Assembly (NCBI GenBank): GCA_004802725.1
Contig: SGPM01000014.1
Coordinates: 62,001-126,000 of the forward strand
Length of the DNA stretch: 64,000 bases
Reading direction: 5' to 3'
Source: Antrodiella citrinella
Taxonomy: Eukaryota; Basidiomycota; Agaricomycetes; Polyporales; Steccherinaceae
The first letter of the stretch is position 1, and each line of letters begins with the position of its first letter. Made by a program: the position numbers and the translations under genes. The notes under the pieces are model-generated. The model worked only from the letters and a program-made list of their open reading frames with translations, searched no databases and was not told where the DNA came from. This document shows positions 1-11,300 of the stretch, piece after piece.

Positions 1-1918
1 GGGAAAATAGCACTCACGCTTTGTGCTAATCGCGTACTGAGCCCCATGAGTGCCCAAGTACTTTCAATGCTGTTCTCATCAGCGACCAAGCCCTGACGCA
101 TAACGAGGCATCAGCATTCATGCCACAAGTCGCTAGCGAGGGGCTACTTCACCTGATAGATCGCCATTAGGCTGAGCGTCTGCACGGTGACGACGCTCGG
201 TGGCCGGTCAACGACGGGCTCAATGTTCATCGCGGCCCTCGTTAGCTGGTAGTATTGTTCAGCTTCGACGTTGTATGGCGCAGGGGGGAGGATAGGATCT
301 GTGAGTGCGCCGAAACAGAAGACAACGAAAATGAGGGCGAGATCGTGGGCAGTGTAGTTCTTCTTCGCAGCGTTAGAGCCAGACTCGGGCAGATCAAATG
401 CAGCAACACTACTGCTTAGTGGCGCAGCACTAGGATCTGAGTAGTCGGAAGCCGCGGGTGGAGAACCTGACGAGGCGGCGGATTCAGCCTCGGGATAGAA
501 AAGCGGTAAGACTTCTTCTATCAGCTGTCGTCTTGTCATCGGTCCGAAGAACCACTGCGACTGCTCCAAGTAGAGGTCGCATAGGTTGGCCGCACGTGGC
601 CAAGGAGGAAGGTAAGACTCCATGAGCTCAGCCATATCTACATCGCCCAGAGTTGAAGGTTGTGTGGGGAACGCAGCAGTGAGGCGTTGAAGATTCGGCG
701 GAAGAGGCGCTGCAGGGCCCACAGGCTCGTGCAGCTCATTTGGATCGGATTTCTCGCCCTGGTTACCTAGTTAGCATTTATACAGGGTTGCGTGATGGAC
801 GACACTACTCACAAGTAACAAGCTCTACGGATTCGATTAATGTCCACTGGATGAGTATCCTGATGCTTGCATGTAAAGTAGAATGCTCACCTCAGTTCCC
901 GCAGACCTTCCGTAGAACGTTGCCGCCCCGTCATCCCTAACTGCTAGGGTCCCAAACGCATCGACGTAAGTTGTCTCCTCCTCCTGTGTATCTTCACTCC
1001 TCGCCTCTAAAGACTGTCTAAGGTTGGGCGCAGAATGTAGCGTGAGGCCCGACTTGATATCCAAGAGGTCCCGACGCAAGAGAGGGTGTGCTTCTCGCGA
1101 AACGCTTGACTGCAAGATAGCCAGAGCGTCCTCTAGTTGCCGTATTCGTTCGCTCATGGTTGCTATCTTCTGGTGCAGTCGGTCCGTATCTGCCAAAATG
1201 AACCTGAGAACATGTTAGCGATGATTCCGATATCATATTATCTTGAAGGAGGCAAAACGCTACGTGTTACGCTGGATTATGCTTCAAATTCGACCATTCC
1301 GAGTCCGCCTCTCTGGAACAAGTGCAATGAACGGAAAGGACGCCATAAAGTCGGTTTAGTGTCGCCCCCAGTTAGCTGCCAAATGCACTTTCACACAACC
1401 CATGCCTCCGCTATGGGCTTAGTTTCGATTGGCATGACACTAGGCAGCCCTCTCTCATATCGCTGCCGATATTTTGGCCCAAAGCTATGGGGCATGGGTT
1501 ACGAGAGAAACATGGGCTATACGCGGGGAACGAGACACCACGGGGGAAATGACTGTAGCAGAATACTGGGAGCAGCGGACTACGCACTAACGGCCACAAT
1601 GGACTGCCCACACTCGCCAGACACCAAATATGCCGCCCTGGTGACCACTGAACCCAAAACGGGAGATGTTCGGCATAGATAAAGGGCTCACCTTGTCCCT
1701 TGACCCGTGGTCAGACTCCCGTTGGGACATATGGACGCACATCCTCTCCGCTTGCAGGACGAGCATGGGACGGTCTTGTCGCACTTGAGCTTGAGCCTGC
1801 GACATTCGGCACAAGAGATAGCACCGCGCGCGCGTTTGAACTCCTGCTCCTGTGCTTTGGCGGATACTACAGTGTCGTCGACGTTCTTCGACGGGGCCGT
1901 GCGGGCGGCCTGGGGCAT
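1..1918 (-). CDS. Zn2Cys6 fungal transcription factor, 3' part outside the window
   Basis: A fungal binuclear-cluster regulator that would act in the nucleus on promoters of unknown target genes. The first exon (1692-1918) carries the six-cysteine cluster CAECRRLKLKCDKTVPCSSC followed by CASIC. After a long intron (1190-1691) comes a leucine-rich coiled linker (TDRLHQKIATMSERIRQLED), the usual dimerisation segment. The exon at about 150-722 reads as the start of the fungal-specific transcription factor middle homology region, and a further exon (about 25-90) continues it with WALMGLSTRLAQS, typical of that domain. The gene then leaves the window, so the C-terminal half is not visible. Start chosen as the first Met before the cluster. 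Most introns here are near 55 nt; the first, 502 nt, is unusual. Class is sure, target is not. Confidence 0.85.
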
Positions 1919-2224
1919 TCCGACAGGGATGAACTACCAGTGCGAGCGTCGGGAGTCGAGAGTTGAGAGTCGGGCAACGTTGAGGACGATGATGGCGGTT
2001 GAGGAGGAAGAAGGCGACGACGATGAGAGAAACATTCCTGACTGCTGCCACTGGATGGTCCACTTAATTGCCTTGAAACGACTCTGCCTCTGCTGTAAGG
2101 CTCGATTGGGTCACATCGGCCAATCACAAGTCGCCGATCGCCGGCGGCTTGATCACGCACACTGCCGGATTACCTTTCTGGGACACATGGCCGGAGGCAC
2201 GTTCGGAGGTCGCCGTGATACCCT
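1919..2224. other. Intergenic, upstream of the Zn2Cys6 gene
   Basis: Lies between the start of the transcription factor gene and a short palindromic element. Long frames are present on both strands but none resembles a known family and none has convincing splice-linked partners. Probably the promoter of the regulator; no defined operator could be recognised. Confidence 0.4.
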
Positions 2225-2280
2225 ACGCTGTTTACCAAACGATAGACCATTGGGACAGTCTATCGTTTGGTAAACAGCTG
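2225..2280. mobile_element. 52-bp TA-flanked perfect palindrome, micro-MITE
   Basis: Two 21-bp arms (2227-2247 and 2258-2278) are perfect inverted copies around a 10-bp loop. The arm ends resemble the terminal repeat of the larger element at 4616-5172: both read CAGCTGTTT outermost and share the CGATAG core. The right end reads CAGCTG followed by TA; the left end reads TA, then C, then GCTG, so one base of the outer end seems lost. I read it as a minimal or internally deleted copy of the same element family that kept only its two ends. The alternative, a transcriptional hairpin, is less likely because of the shared ends and TA flanks. Confidence 0.6.
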
Positions 2281-2940
2281 TATCGTACTTGTCTTGCAAA
2301 GAGAACGTTCAGATAGGAAACCTTGCCAACACAATGGCCTCGTTTATCGCTGGCAGTCTTTCCGACTCCCTTGTAGTACGTCTGCTGCGGTTTCTCCAAG
2401 ACCAGCGTGAGAGCTGAGCTTGTTTGTTCGTATGAACGAGGAGGCGAACAAGGTGCTAGTCGCGACATAGAGGTGGAGCTGGACAGCCGTTCTTATGACC
2501 CTTTGAAATTATTGGTAGGTGAACATTATAATGAACAACGATATCAGAATACACAGAGGTGATTGTCAGTACAGGCAGTTCAGCGGCTTCAGCAGCCTTC
2601 TTACTTATTTGCACAAAATGTGAGAGAAGCGAAGACGCATCTTGCGCTCGGCCGTAGTGGTTTCAAATGGGTGTGGATCGATATGTGTGCGTCGCAATGC
2701 ACTCGCCAACAACTTCTCGCAGTCAACAACTATGCATACAACGTACGAAATAAAGCTACATATTTCAACTTCACGTTCGGTGCCAAAAATCCATACCGCT
2801 AATATCATGTCATGGTTTCTCACATCCCGGTGGAGGAGCGTTCTCCGCATTCTGAGGTGGGATCCTCCAACTCTCCCGTATGCCTACGTTGATGGTCAGG
2901 AAGAGTGGTGCATGAGAGCAAGGCGAGGACATATATACTG
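2281..2940. other. Intergenic, no gene seen
   Basis: Several short frames are open on both strands, but none shows a domain, conserved motif or plausible splice partner. The right end is the 3' flank of the minus-strand gene that stops at 2941. Confidence 0.4.
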
Positions 2941-5242
2941 TTACACTTCGCGGTTCCAGATATCAATCTGCGCATTCGCCTGAATCTTCCTACTGAATAT
3001 GTCTCTCAACGCTTCTTTGAGGGGTACGCCCTGATCTATTGACACTGCGTCTTCGTCGTCACTTTCCTCCGTGTCGTCGTCCGAGTCGCTTTGCTACCCG
3101 CCAGCGAGCCGTCGCCACAGGCCTTTGCGAGCGTCCCGCGCGAAGCTGTCGTCTTCTTCCACGTTGGCGTCATAGACCATCTTTGGTCGACGCCATCCAC
3201 GGAAGGGCTTTCCCAGCAGCAGTCGATCCTCGAACTGAGGCATCTTAAAATCTTCGTCGAGCTCCACGCTGATCCTGTTCGCGAAGGCCAGCAAGTACTC
3301 AGTTGCAGCGGGTCTGAGAGATCCCATACCATTGGCAGATTGGAGACACCAGCGGTACCTGCGGAGCAGTCGCACCACTCACCACCTGGTCGCCGACCCA
3401 CTGGCTCGCCCGCGATAATCCCCATGTCGGACCCGATATACGTGGCGCTGTATACCGGTCTATCGGGTAGACCCAATGCACGACGCTGATACAAAGAGGC
3501 GACTCGGGACATAGCTCCCAGCCGATTTGCTGGTTTCTCCTCAAGCACCTTGTCCACGACCGCAAAGGCCTGAACACAAACATCAGGGGATCGGTTCGCG
3601 ATCACTTGGCAAGGTTGGATGCGACGCATGCATCGCTGGAGCACCGCTGTCAGGTGAGATGGAAGTGTGCGGAAGGCAACAGCGTCCGCTGTGGCTGTTT
3701 TTGTCGTCGTTCCCCACGGAGGGCAGCGCAAACACGACTTCCATGCTGTGTCAATGAAGCGCATATATTGAGCAAACATACACGTATATACTGCACGGAG
3801 AAAAGCTCTGTTTTCTCAGCGGAAACGAGTTGATGCTCTTTAGTTGGGGGAGATGGAAGGCGAAAACCAAATGATGCGTGGAGGAGGAGATCGGTAGCGA
3901 TACGTCTCGTGGCCTTATTGTTAAGAGGTGTCTGACTGGTGGTCCGGACGACGATACAGTGCAGCCAGGCCAACTGCCTAAAATACCGTCGCGACGTCTT
4001 TGCATCCATTATTGAACCTGCGCGATAAGAGCGAGGTGTCTGCAGCGGCGTAGTAAGAAACGTCTGGTAACCATCAACGTAGAATGCATCGTCCTTATCG
4101 GCCTGGCATCAAAATGTCAGAACGGACTATGAGTGTAGCCCAAAACCATTAATCATACCGCCAAAGCGGTCACGTCGATACATGGCACATCTTCCTTTTG
4201 CAACATCCCCTTGAAATCGGCTACCTCGGATTCCTCATTGAAAGTAACTCCTGTCAACGTTGACCATCATGATCTTCCCCATTCAATGTCGTCCTTAGCG
4301 ACACTGGCATCTCCAATTTTAGTGTTTTGCGGTGGGATACAAAAAATTGTTCCGTCCACTCACTTGGATGCTTGACTTCAAGTTCAATACAAGTCTTCGA
4401 TTTGGCCAGGAGTTTCAGCTTTGATTGCGCTTCGGGGCTATGACCAGGATGTCAGTGGCAGGCGTTGAGGAGGTACAGATATAATGAGAGTCGTACGGGA
4501 TATCAATTTTCGTAGGGTTGCTGTAAAGTCGAGTTTTGGTGGTGTGGTTATCTGAGTACGTACATCCGGTCTAACACATCCAAGAATTCTTGTTTCCTAA
4601 CATATCGGTGCATTACAGCTGTTTCCAAAACGATAGGCGGACGTGTGCGTAATAGCGGACTTTAGAACCTAACGGCAAGTGGTGCGCTGTGGTGCGTCGT
4701 CACTAAGTGACCTGATGTGATGATTCGTGACTCGGAGCCTCAGCAAATATGTATGACAAAGTCAGCATTGGGATGTGCTCGCCGGAGTCTACAACAGACA
4801 TTTTCGACAGACCTCTATAAGTATTGCGTAGACGTTCGACCGACCGCTAGCTGACTCCAGTATGTCGACGTATAGCAGACGACGAAAGACCTTGCTGTGA
4901 CATACGAAGGGCAACCTCCTTGACGGCTTTTGGAATATGGCGGCGCACCATGTTTAGAGGTGAGTGCTGAGTATGTACTTACAGTGGTCAGAATCGAGAA
5001 CACGTTCTCGGTCGGCGTGATAGGGTGTGATTCCGAGCGTGACAACCGTAAGAGGCAAACACCACATTCTGAACTCGGCGAGGAGGTCGGCACGTAGCTT
5101 GGCGAGCATAGGCGAAAGTCCGCTATTACGCACACACACCCCAAGGTCCGCCTATCGTTTTGGAAACAGCTGTAAGAACACGACTAGATGAATAAAAGAA
5201 AACTTACGTCTCTGAATCAGTAGCCCGTTGTTTTGGTGGCAT
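2941..5242 (-). pseudogene. Unrecognised spliced gene with two in-frame stop codons
   Basis: I do not recognise the family. Exons join well by eye: a start at 5242 (MPPKQRATDSET), then short exons reading KQEFLDVLDR, INPTKIDIP and EAQSKLKLLAKSKTC, an exon near 4200-4290, one at about 4045-4100 (DKDDAFYVDGYQTFL), a larger block at 3383-3990, and a last block at 2941-3317 with YLLAFANRISVELDEDF, an acidic serine-rich stretch and a final IQANAQIDIWNREV. Reading in frame requires passing a TGA (minus strand, plus 4267-4269) and a TAG (plus 3094-3096). Sensible coding continues after both, with about 48 codons after the TAG. Either the gene is a recent pseudogene or allele, or it ends at the TAG and the rest is relict. 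The first intron carries an inverted-repeat element. No paralogue was seen in the window. Confidence 0.5.
4614..5174. mobile_element. 557-bp TA-flanked MITE, Tc1/mariner-like, in an intron
   Basis: Terminal inverted repeats start with CAGCTGTTTCCAAAACGA on each end. The outer 27 bp (4616-4642 and 5146-5172) match perfectly and an inner 21 bp (4643-4663 and 5115-5135) also match perfectly; the right arm has a 10-bp insert between the two blocks. TA sits directly outside both ends (4614-4615, 5173-5174), the target duplication of Tc1/mariner elements. No transposase frame fits inside, so it is non-autonomous. It lies in intron 1 (4597-5207) of the minus-strand gene. Removing it with one TA leaves a 52-nt GT-AG intron, the normal length here, which confirms the boundaries. 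Superfamily assignment rests only on the TA and end sequence. Confidence 0.8.
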
Positions 5243-5545
5243 ATTTACGAGGTAGAGAGAGCCTGAGAGGAGTCGTAAAGAAAGACGGCGGAGTGTTAGC
5301 AACTAAGTACTTGCGTTTGATTAGGTCGCATGCCTTTTTGACTCAGAGGTGCGCCACAGGCACATTGTCACGGGTGACAGCTCACGGTCACACTGCAACG
5401 ACTGCATCCGATTCTGTCCAGGACACAAAGGTCCGGCCCATAGGCTGGACGGGGATCCGGCTGATTTAAAAAAAGAGTCTGTCCAGGACGTGGAAGTCAG
5501 TCGTCTGAGGGAATTGCGAACACAACACCATTAGATAATTCCATA
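5243..5545. other. Short intergenic gap, 5' flank of the 2941-5242 gene
   Basis: About 300 bp between the 3' end of the MYND-finger gene and the start of the next minus-strand gene. A pyrimidine-rich stretch on the minus strand lies just upstream of the start at 5242, as is common in fungal promoters. Nothing else seen. Confidence 0.35.
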
Positions 5546-7863
5546 TTACAACATGTCGAACTCGGTATCAGATGCGCCGCTGGGAAGTAAGAGTTGTTCT
5601 GGAGGTCCACCGACAAGATTCATGCGCTTCCGCCAGTGTCGGTCGTACTTCAAGCTCGAAATGTATATAGCGCTAACGTCATCTGTGAGTTGCCAACGAC
5701 AACGTCAGTGAGAATAAGACATGCCATCAGGTTGAAACGACGACGTACAGATGTGCCAATCTGGCCTGATGCCCTTACCATATGACAGCACGAGCACTGG
5801 TACAATTTCTGCAAATTTCTCGCAACGCGAGCAGCGACTTGTAGCTGTCCTCAACAAAGACCTTTGGCGAAAGGTATTGCAGCTAATTTCTTGATGTCCT
5901 GGAGGACGTCGCTGATTCTGAATACACCAGAACGTGCAACGCGGATGCGACGCAGGAACTTGTTGCTCGTCGAGTTCGGAAGGTATTCGAGCTCTTGAAT
6001 CACGATGTGGGTACGCCCGCGTGTGGGATCGCGATGTAATCCTAGAGCGTGAATGGGGCCGTAGGCGAAGGTGTAATGAGGGTTTGCGGGAGAGAGAAAT
6101 TGCTCGATATCTTCCATTTTCACGCTTTCCTCGGGATCAGTAACCTTGTACTTCTCAATCACTTCTCGACGTCTAGCGTGTGCCCTGAACGAATAAATGT
6201 AAGCGAAAACAAACAAACGTGGATTGACTCGGAGGATACGGACTGGGAGTTGACTCTGTATACCCAAGGAGTCAGAAACTTGCATCAGATCATGAATCCT
6301 GAGAGTGATTGCAGTGAATACGCATTTGTGTCTTGCCCAGTGCGCCTTCTGGCATTCCTTCCCACTATCCGCAAGCTTAGTGTGAGCAACGATAAGATGT
6401 CAAGGTTCCAAAAAGCGTACCAGTAGAAGACGACATTTCACAGAGTGCAACGAGAAAGCTTCCCGTGCAGCGGTGCCGTCTTACAATTAGCACAGACCGC
6501 AGTGCGATGTTGCAACTCCCAATCAGAGAGCTGTCCCGGCACAAACCAGTCGCGTCCCAACGCTTCTGCAACGGGGTGAGGTGACGAATTGCACCTCCGG
6601 ATGTACGCTGATGCCCCATGTTGCCGCAGACGATTCTTGCGGAGAAACCCGACGGCCCAGTCGTTATGTCTGTAGAAATGCCAATTGCGACCTAATCGGT
6701 AAGATCACAAAGCTCAATATGGGCGCACTTTCGTTGATCCTCAGGCTCGATGTCCATTTGCTTGAGAACGAGGGAGAGGTGCATACGAGCAGTAGCCTGC
6801 AGTGCGACGCTGCTCCCAACAGCGTCCTCCACGGATTCTTGCGAGGTCTTCAAGAATTTCTCTAGAAGTGTCTTCGTGACCTCATTGAAGTTGTTAGTGA
6901 AGACGAGTGCGTCTGCGTATACCATGTAGAGGTCTCTAAATAGTGTATTAATGGCTCGCTCTCATGAAATCAGAAGAAACAATACACACGGCTCGAGCTT
7001 CCAAGGATTCTTTGCATACGGCGAGTTCTCCGCGGACAGGTACTTGACATGCCGAGTAGTGATATCGACAAGATGATCCACGGCGATTGCAGGTTTTTCA
7101 AAGTCTATTCTTCTGTGATCATTGGTGGCGTACATCGATGAGTGTATTTCATTTTGACACTGAGAAGCGGAACATAAAACGCACAACGAGCAGGCGCACA
7201 ACTTCAAACCTAACCACGCTCTCTGTTGCAACAGGACTTGTCAGCTCATCAAGACTACCGTTCGTATGTAAGATGTACCTCGAATAACCTCTCACGAGAA
7301 TCGATGTTGCCGTCAAGGTGTTTCCCAAACACCGGCAACCATTGAGCCTTTTCGTCCGCGCATATTGTATCGAATTCCAAGATGAAATTCATGAGCAAAT
7401 CTATCGCAGCTATTACCTCGCCCACTATGTCCACAGGCACTATGATATTCGATTTAATACACTCGGTGAACGGCTATATCAAGATGAGAGAAGTACAGAA
7501 GACTTACCATCTCTTGCGTCGACAAATTGGCAGAATTGGAAAAATGTAAGTGGCTCCTCATGCCGAGATGCCATAGATAATGCCATATCCATGGCATTGC
7601 AACCTTGACCTATGAACTCCCGAACTACGACAAATCAGCTATATGTGGTGGCTCCAGAAATGGGACACACATAGTACCGCATGTTCCCTTATGACAGCCA
7701 ACGGCGCAAGCCTCAACTCGGGATCTAGCGCCTTGAGCCATCGAGGTGGGATAGTGGAGTCGAGGGCAGGCTCATCCTTCGAGATGCACGAGCCTACGTG
7801 CGACGGTATATAGATGTCGTGAATGACACCGTTCCGATGAAACTTAAGTCGTTGCGAATCCAT
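5546..7863 (-). CDS. MYND-type zinc-finger protein, apparent frameshift near 3' end
   Basis: The centre of the protein carries a MYND finger, a protein-interaction zinc motif: CANCKTAPLHGKLSRCTLC before an intron, then KECQKAHWARHKC after it (about 6310-6510). Upstream exons (MDSQRLKFHRNGVIHDIYIP at the start; GCNAMDMALSMASRHEEPLT; VPVDIVGEVIAAIDLLMNFI; VEDAVGSSVALQATARMHLS) form the helical N-terminal half common in fungal MYND proteins. After the finger come HALGLHRDPTRGRTHIVIQE and ISDVLQDIKKLAAIP. The frame then stops at 5851, but coding resumes in another frame with VEDSYKSLLAL and, after an intron, runs to LPSGASDTEFDML and a stop at 5546. A partial copy at 25.9-26.35 kb is collinear in one frame across this point, so a 1-nt indel near 5868-5878 is likely. 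Cellular role unknown. Confidence 0.7.
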
Positions 7864-8378
7864 GTTATGCGGGTTCGAATCAGTGTGAGGATGTAAGAAA
7901 AGACGAACAGAGTACCTTCATAATGCTCGCAGCATGCATATATGGTGGCAGTGGCTTGCATTTCTCACTTTTGAGTCCGCCGTACTCACCGTTGTGGCCA
8001 ACCCGATGCGTGATTTGAAGTCTATCAAGAACAAGTATGAGATTAGCTCAAAGATGGGGAAGAAGATGGACAATGAATCTTACGCGTTCATGGTGGCTTG
8101 CAGTTCGCAGCTGTCCCGCCTCCTGTCCCAGTTATCATCGTTGTGGCGAGTCACGATTTCAAGTTGAACCCGCGTGACTGACGCAACTACGTGACCACCC
8201 ACTCGGTCACACTACAGTACTAGTCTCAATCACACCTTCGTTACCGTCGACGTTCTTTCAAGTGATACAACACAGATATCAGTTATACGAATACAACATA
8301 AGTAGCGTCCCACACCGCAAGGAAAATCTACGTCCGAATCTACACGCCCAATCGAGGTATACAATATAAAGCAACATA
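7864..8378. other. Intergenic between MYND gene and Bro1 gene
   Basis: Both neighbours are on the minus strand, so this holds the 3' flank of Bro1 and the promoter of the MYND gene. An 8-9 bp poly-purine stretch and GTGAC-type words are present, but no gene or clear regulatory site was recognised. Confidence 0.4.
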
Positions 8379-11300
8379 TCATCGACCATATCCCTGCTGA
8401 GAATATCCACCGTACCCTTGCTGTTGCTGTTGCGGTGGTGGTGGTGGCGGTAAACCCGCATACTGTTGGTACCCTTGCTGCTGTTGCTGCTGGGGCGGCG
8501 GCGGTGGAGAAGTCTGGTATTGGGTATGATAACTGACAGGAGGGGGCGGAGGTGGGAACGCAGATGACTGCTGCTGCTGCCGTGGTGGATAGTTCGAGTA
8601 AGGTTGATGATGGATGGGTGCAGGAGGTGGCGGGAAAGACTGCTGCCGTTGTGGTTGCTGCGGTTGGGAATAAGGTGTCTGATATAACGCGTAAGGTTGT
8701 TGTTGCGAAAGTGGTGGTGGTGGTTTGGCTGGCGGTGCAGAGGGCGGTGCAGGACTGGGAGTCGAGCCAAATATGCCTAGTGAAGCGTATGGATCATGCG
8801 GAGGTGCAGATGATGGGTAACTCGGAGACTGAGAAGGAGGCATTGGTGGAGGTGGTAGCGTCGGGGCACGTTGAGGTTGCTGAGGTGGGGGTGGGGGCGA
8901 CGATGCATATTGGGGTGAATTGCTCCAACTGTTCGGTTGAGTAGGTGACGTGGGCTGCCTGCCTCTGAGATTCATCGACGCGAACGCCTGATCGAGCCCT
9001 TGTGATGGCGGTGGCGGTGGCCGAGCGGGAGGTTTGTCCGCAAGAGGAGACGACGGTGTAGATATAGATAGTCGCCTCTGTGTCTCAGCTGACGCGGCCA
9101 TACCCTCACGTTCCACCGTGCGCTGAGAAATGAAGGACTTCCCATTCTTCTTCAAGGTTGCCGTCAACTCGGTGAGCTCGCCATAGAACTGTAATCCCTT
9201 GCTGTGAAAGATCAACATGCGAGGGACTTAGTATGCGGATGGTACGGAATAGGCAGATTACTTACGCAAGACCATCTCTGACCTCCATATAGCCATCTCT
9301 CGCATGTGAAAACCTTCGGATGGTATCCTTCTTCCTGCGTTCTCTTTCCTCCCATTTGCGAGCGCCGGGTCCCCTGCCGGCGAGATCTCGAAGCCCTCTC
9401 CACAGTTGATTCAGTTCCTGCAGTAAAGTTTGCTCGTGGTGAACAGTTGATGTGAGACGTTGCTGTGCCGGGAAGAACTTCTGGAGTTCCGTAGTGAACA
9501 GTTGAGTTTCTGCGCCAGTGTTCCGGCGATTGAGAAGGAGGAGATGAGAAACGTCGTCATTTTGGACCTGCAAGGTGGGATCAGACACAACTAACGACCA
9601 AACACGCGAAAGCTTACCTTTTCCTTCAGGTCCTTGAGGACTTCGTTTCTCTCCCTACTGATCCTCGTCAGCCGTGTCAACCGCTCTTCAATCTCCTCAA
9701 TGAATTGTCTGATCTTGAGCTTCTCCTGTTCGTCTTGCGTTTCACTTGCCACGTCCAAGTCCAACAGGTTCTCGGATCCAGCTCCACCTTTCTCAGTGCT
9801 CGCTCTGAAGACTTGTTCAATCTCCGGTGAGAGAAGGAGTCCAATCTCGCCCTTGACAGAATCCCAAAGCGTGACCACTTGTTGGTCGGAGGCGGAAGCG
9901 GCATCCAGCGCGCTGTAGTGGGACTTCAAGTCCTGGCGCAACGTTTTGGTGAGCGCAGCAGATGGTGCTTGCGAGAACAGGTGGTCGTATTTGACGCGCA
10001 TGGCCTCGCAATCCTTGCTCTCGATCTCCAAATCCCGGCTGACGCTGTTGAGCTCCTGTCGGACATTCTCCTTCAGGCGGTTCAGCGCATCCATAAGCCC
10101 CTCAATGCCTTCCCGTTCTTCGACCAGGGATATATCCTCGCGCCACCGCCGGACCTCAACAGGAACCTCTTCTTCGCCATCCAAAGCACCATCCGCCATA
10201 GCCTTGAACCTGACCAAGCCTTCCTTGACTCCCATGGAATCCAACGTGCTCTTCACCTCCGCTTCCGCATTATCCGCACGCTCAACCTCGCCTCTGACCA
10301 ACTTCGCCTTCTCCTCCGAGTAGACACTAGCGCTCTCGTGCACGCTCAGCGGTATCAAGCGGACGAATAGATCAGGTCCTATAACCTTCTGGACTTCCGC
10401 GGTGCTGTACACATCCTGGATGGTGATAATCGTGGCCACGGACGTCTTCTCAATCGCCGGGAGGGTTTCTGGCGTGGGTAGCACTGCGTTGTAGATGAGG
10501 TCGTTCTCGCGCGAGGCTGTGTTCTTCTTGTCCGTGCAGACTGCCAGATGAGCTTTCGTGAGGTCGGAGAGCGACGGTGCGGCGTCTGGAGGAAGATTTG
10601 GCGACATCTGGGTAACGAATAGTGATGCAAAGGAGGACGCAGTGCGGTTGGCCTCCTTCGCGTACGTTTCAGCGAGTGTGAAACGGACGAGGGCATCACC
10701 GTGTTTGCCCGCTGCATCATCTGCTTGCGCGCGGAAGTACTGAGCTTGTGAACTAAAGTATCTGGATTTGGTCTGCAGCGGAATTAGCTACTGGCTCATT
10801 CCGCGCTATAAAAATCGTACTCACCTGAACTACCGTGACCCAATTCCGATCAAATATACCTTTTCCCATGAACTCCTTGACTTCCTCACTCAACGCCGTA
10901 TACATGAAAGCTGCCTGTGCAGCAATTTTGGATACCAGCGCATTTCCTTTCTTCTCGTCTGAACACTTTTCGAAGAAGATCTCCGTCGCCTGAGCCATGA
11001 TAAGCCCAACCAGGAATTTGATGACCTCTTTGCTGAGATCTGTCGACGGCGCATGCAGAAAGTTGTCGTTGATGTAAGTGAGCATTCCGGCGCAGGTTCT
11101 GGAGTAGTAGAAGGCGCGTTTGAGGCCTTCTGGGTCGGATCGGTTTTGCGCTGCGGATATGGCAGAATGTGTAGCTGCGATTTCGAAGATGATGGAAGCC
11201 TTCTCGTACGCAATGGAGGTCTGAGTGATGAGCTTGTTGGTGAATGCATCCCGCCATGGAAAATTGACTCGTATTTCAGCGAAGCGCAGCTCGAGCAATT

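Noticed and set aside
3036..3779. 247-codon continuous minus-strand frame as a gene by itself
   Set aside because: After about 3383 it becomes Ser/Thr/Arg-rich noise, while the other frame after a GT-AG intron reads protein-like. Only its first half is coding.
4267..4269. TGA read as selenocysteine
   Set aside because: Selenoprotein machinery is absent from nearly all fungi, no SECIS-like hairpin was seen, and a second stop follows later.
4815..5144. 109-codon frame inside the MITE as a transposase
   Set aside because: Too short, no DDE/D or helix-turn-helix motif, and it runs into the terminal repeat.
9879..10370. Plus-strand frames over the Bro1 coiled coil
   Set aside because: Antisense shadows of a strongly supported conserved gene.
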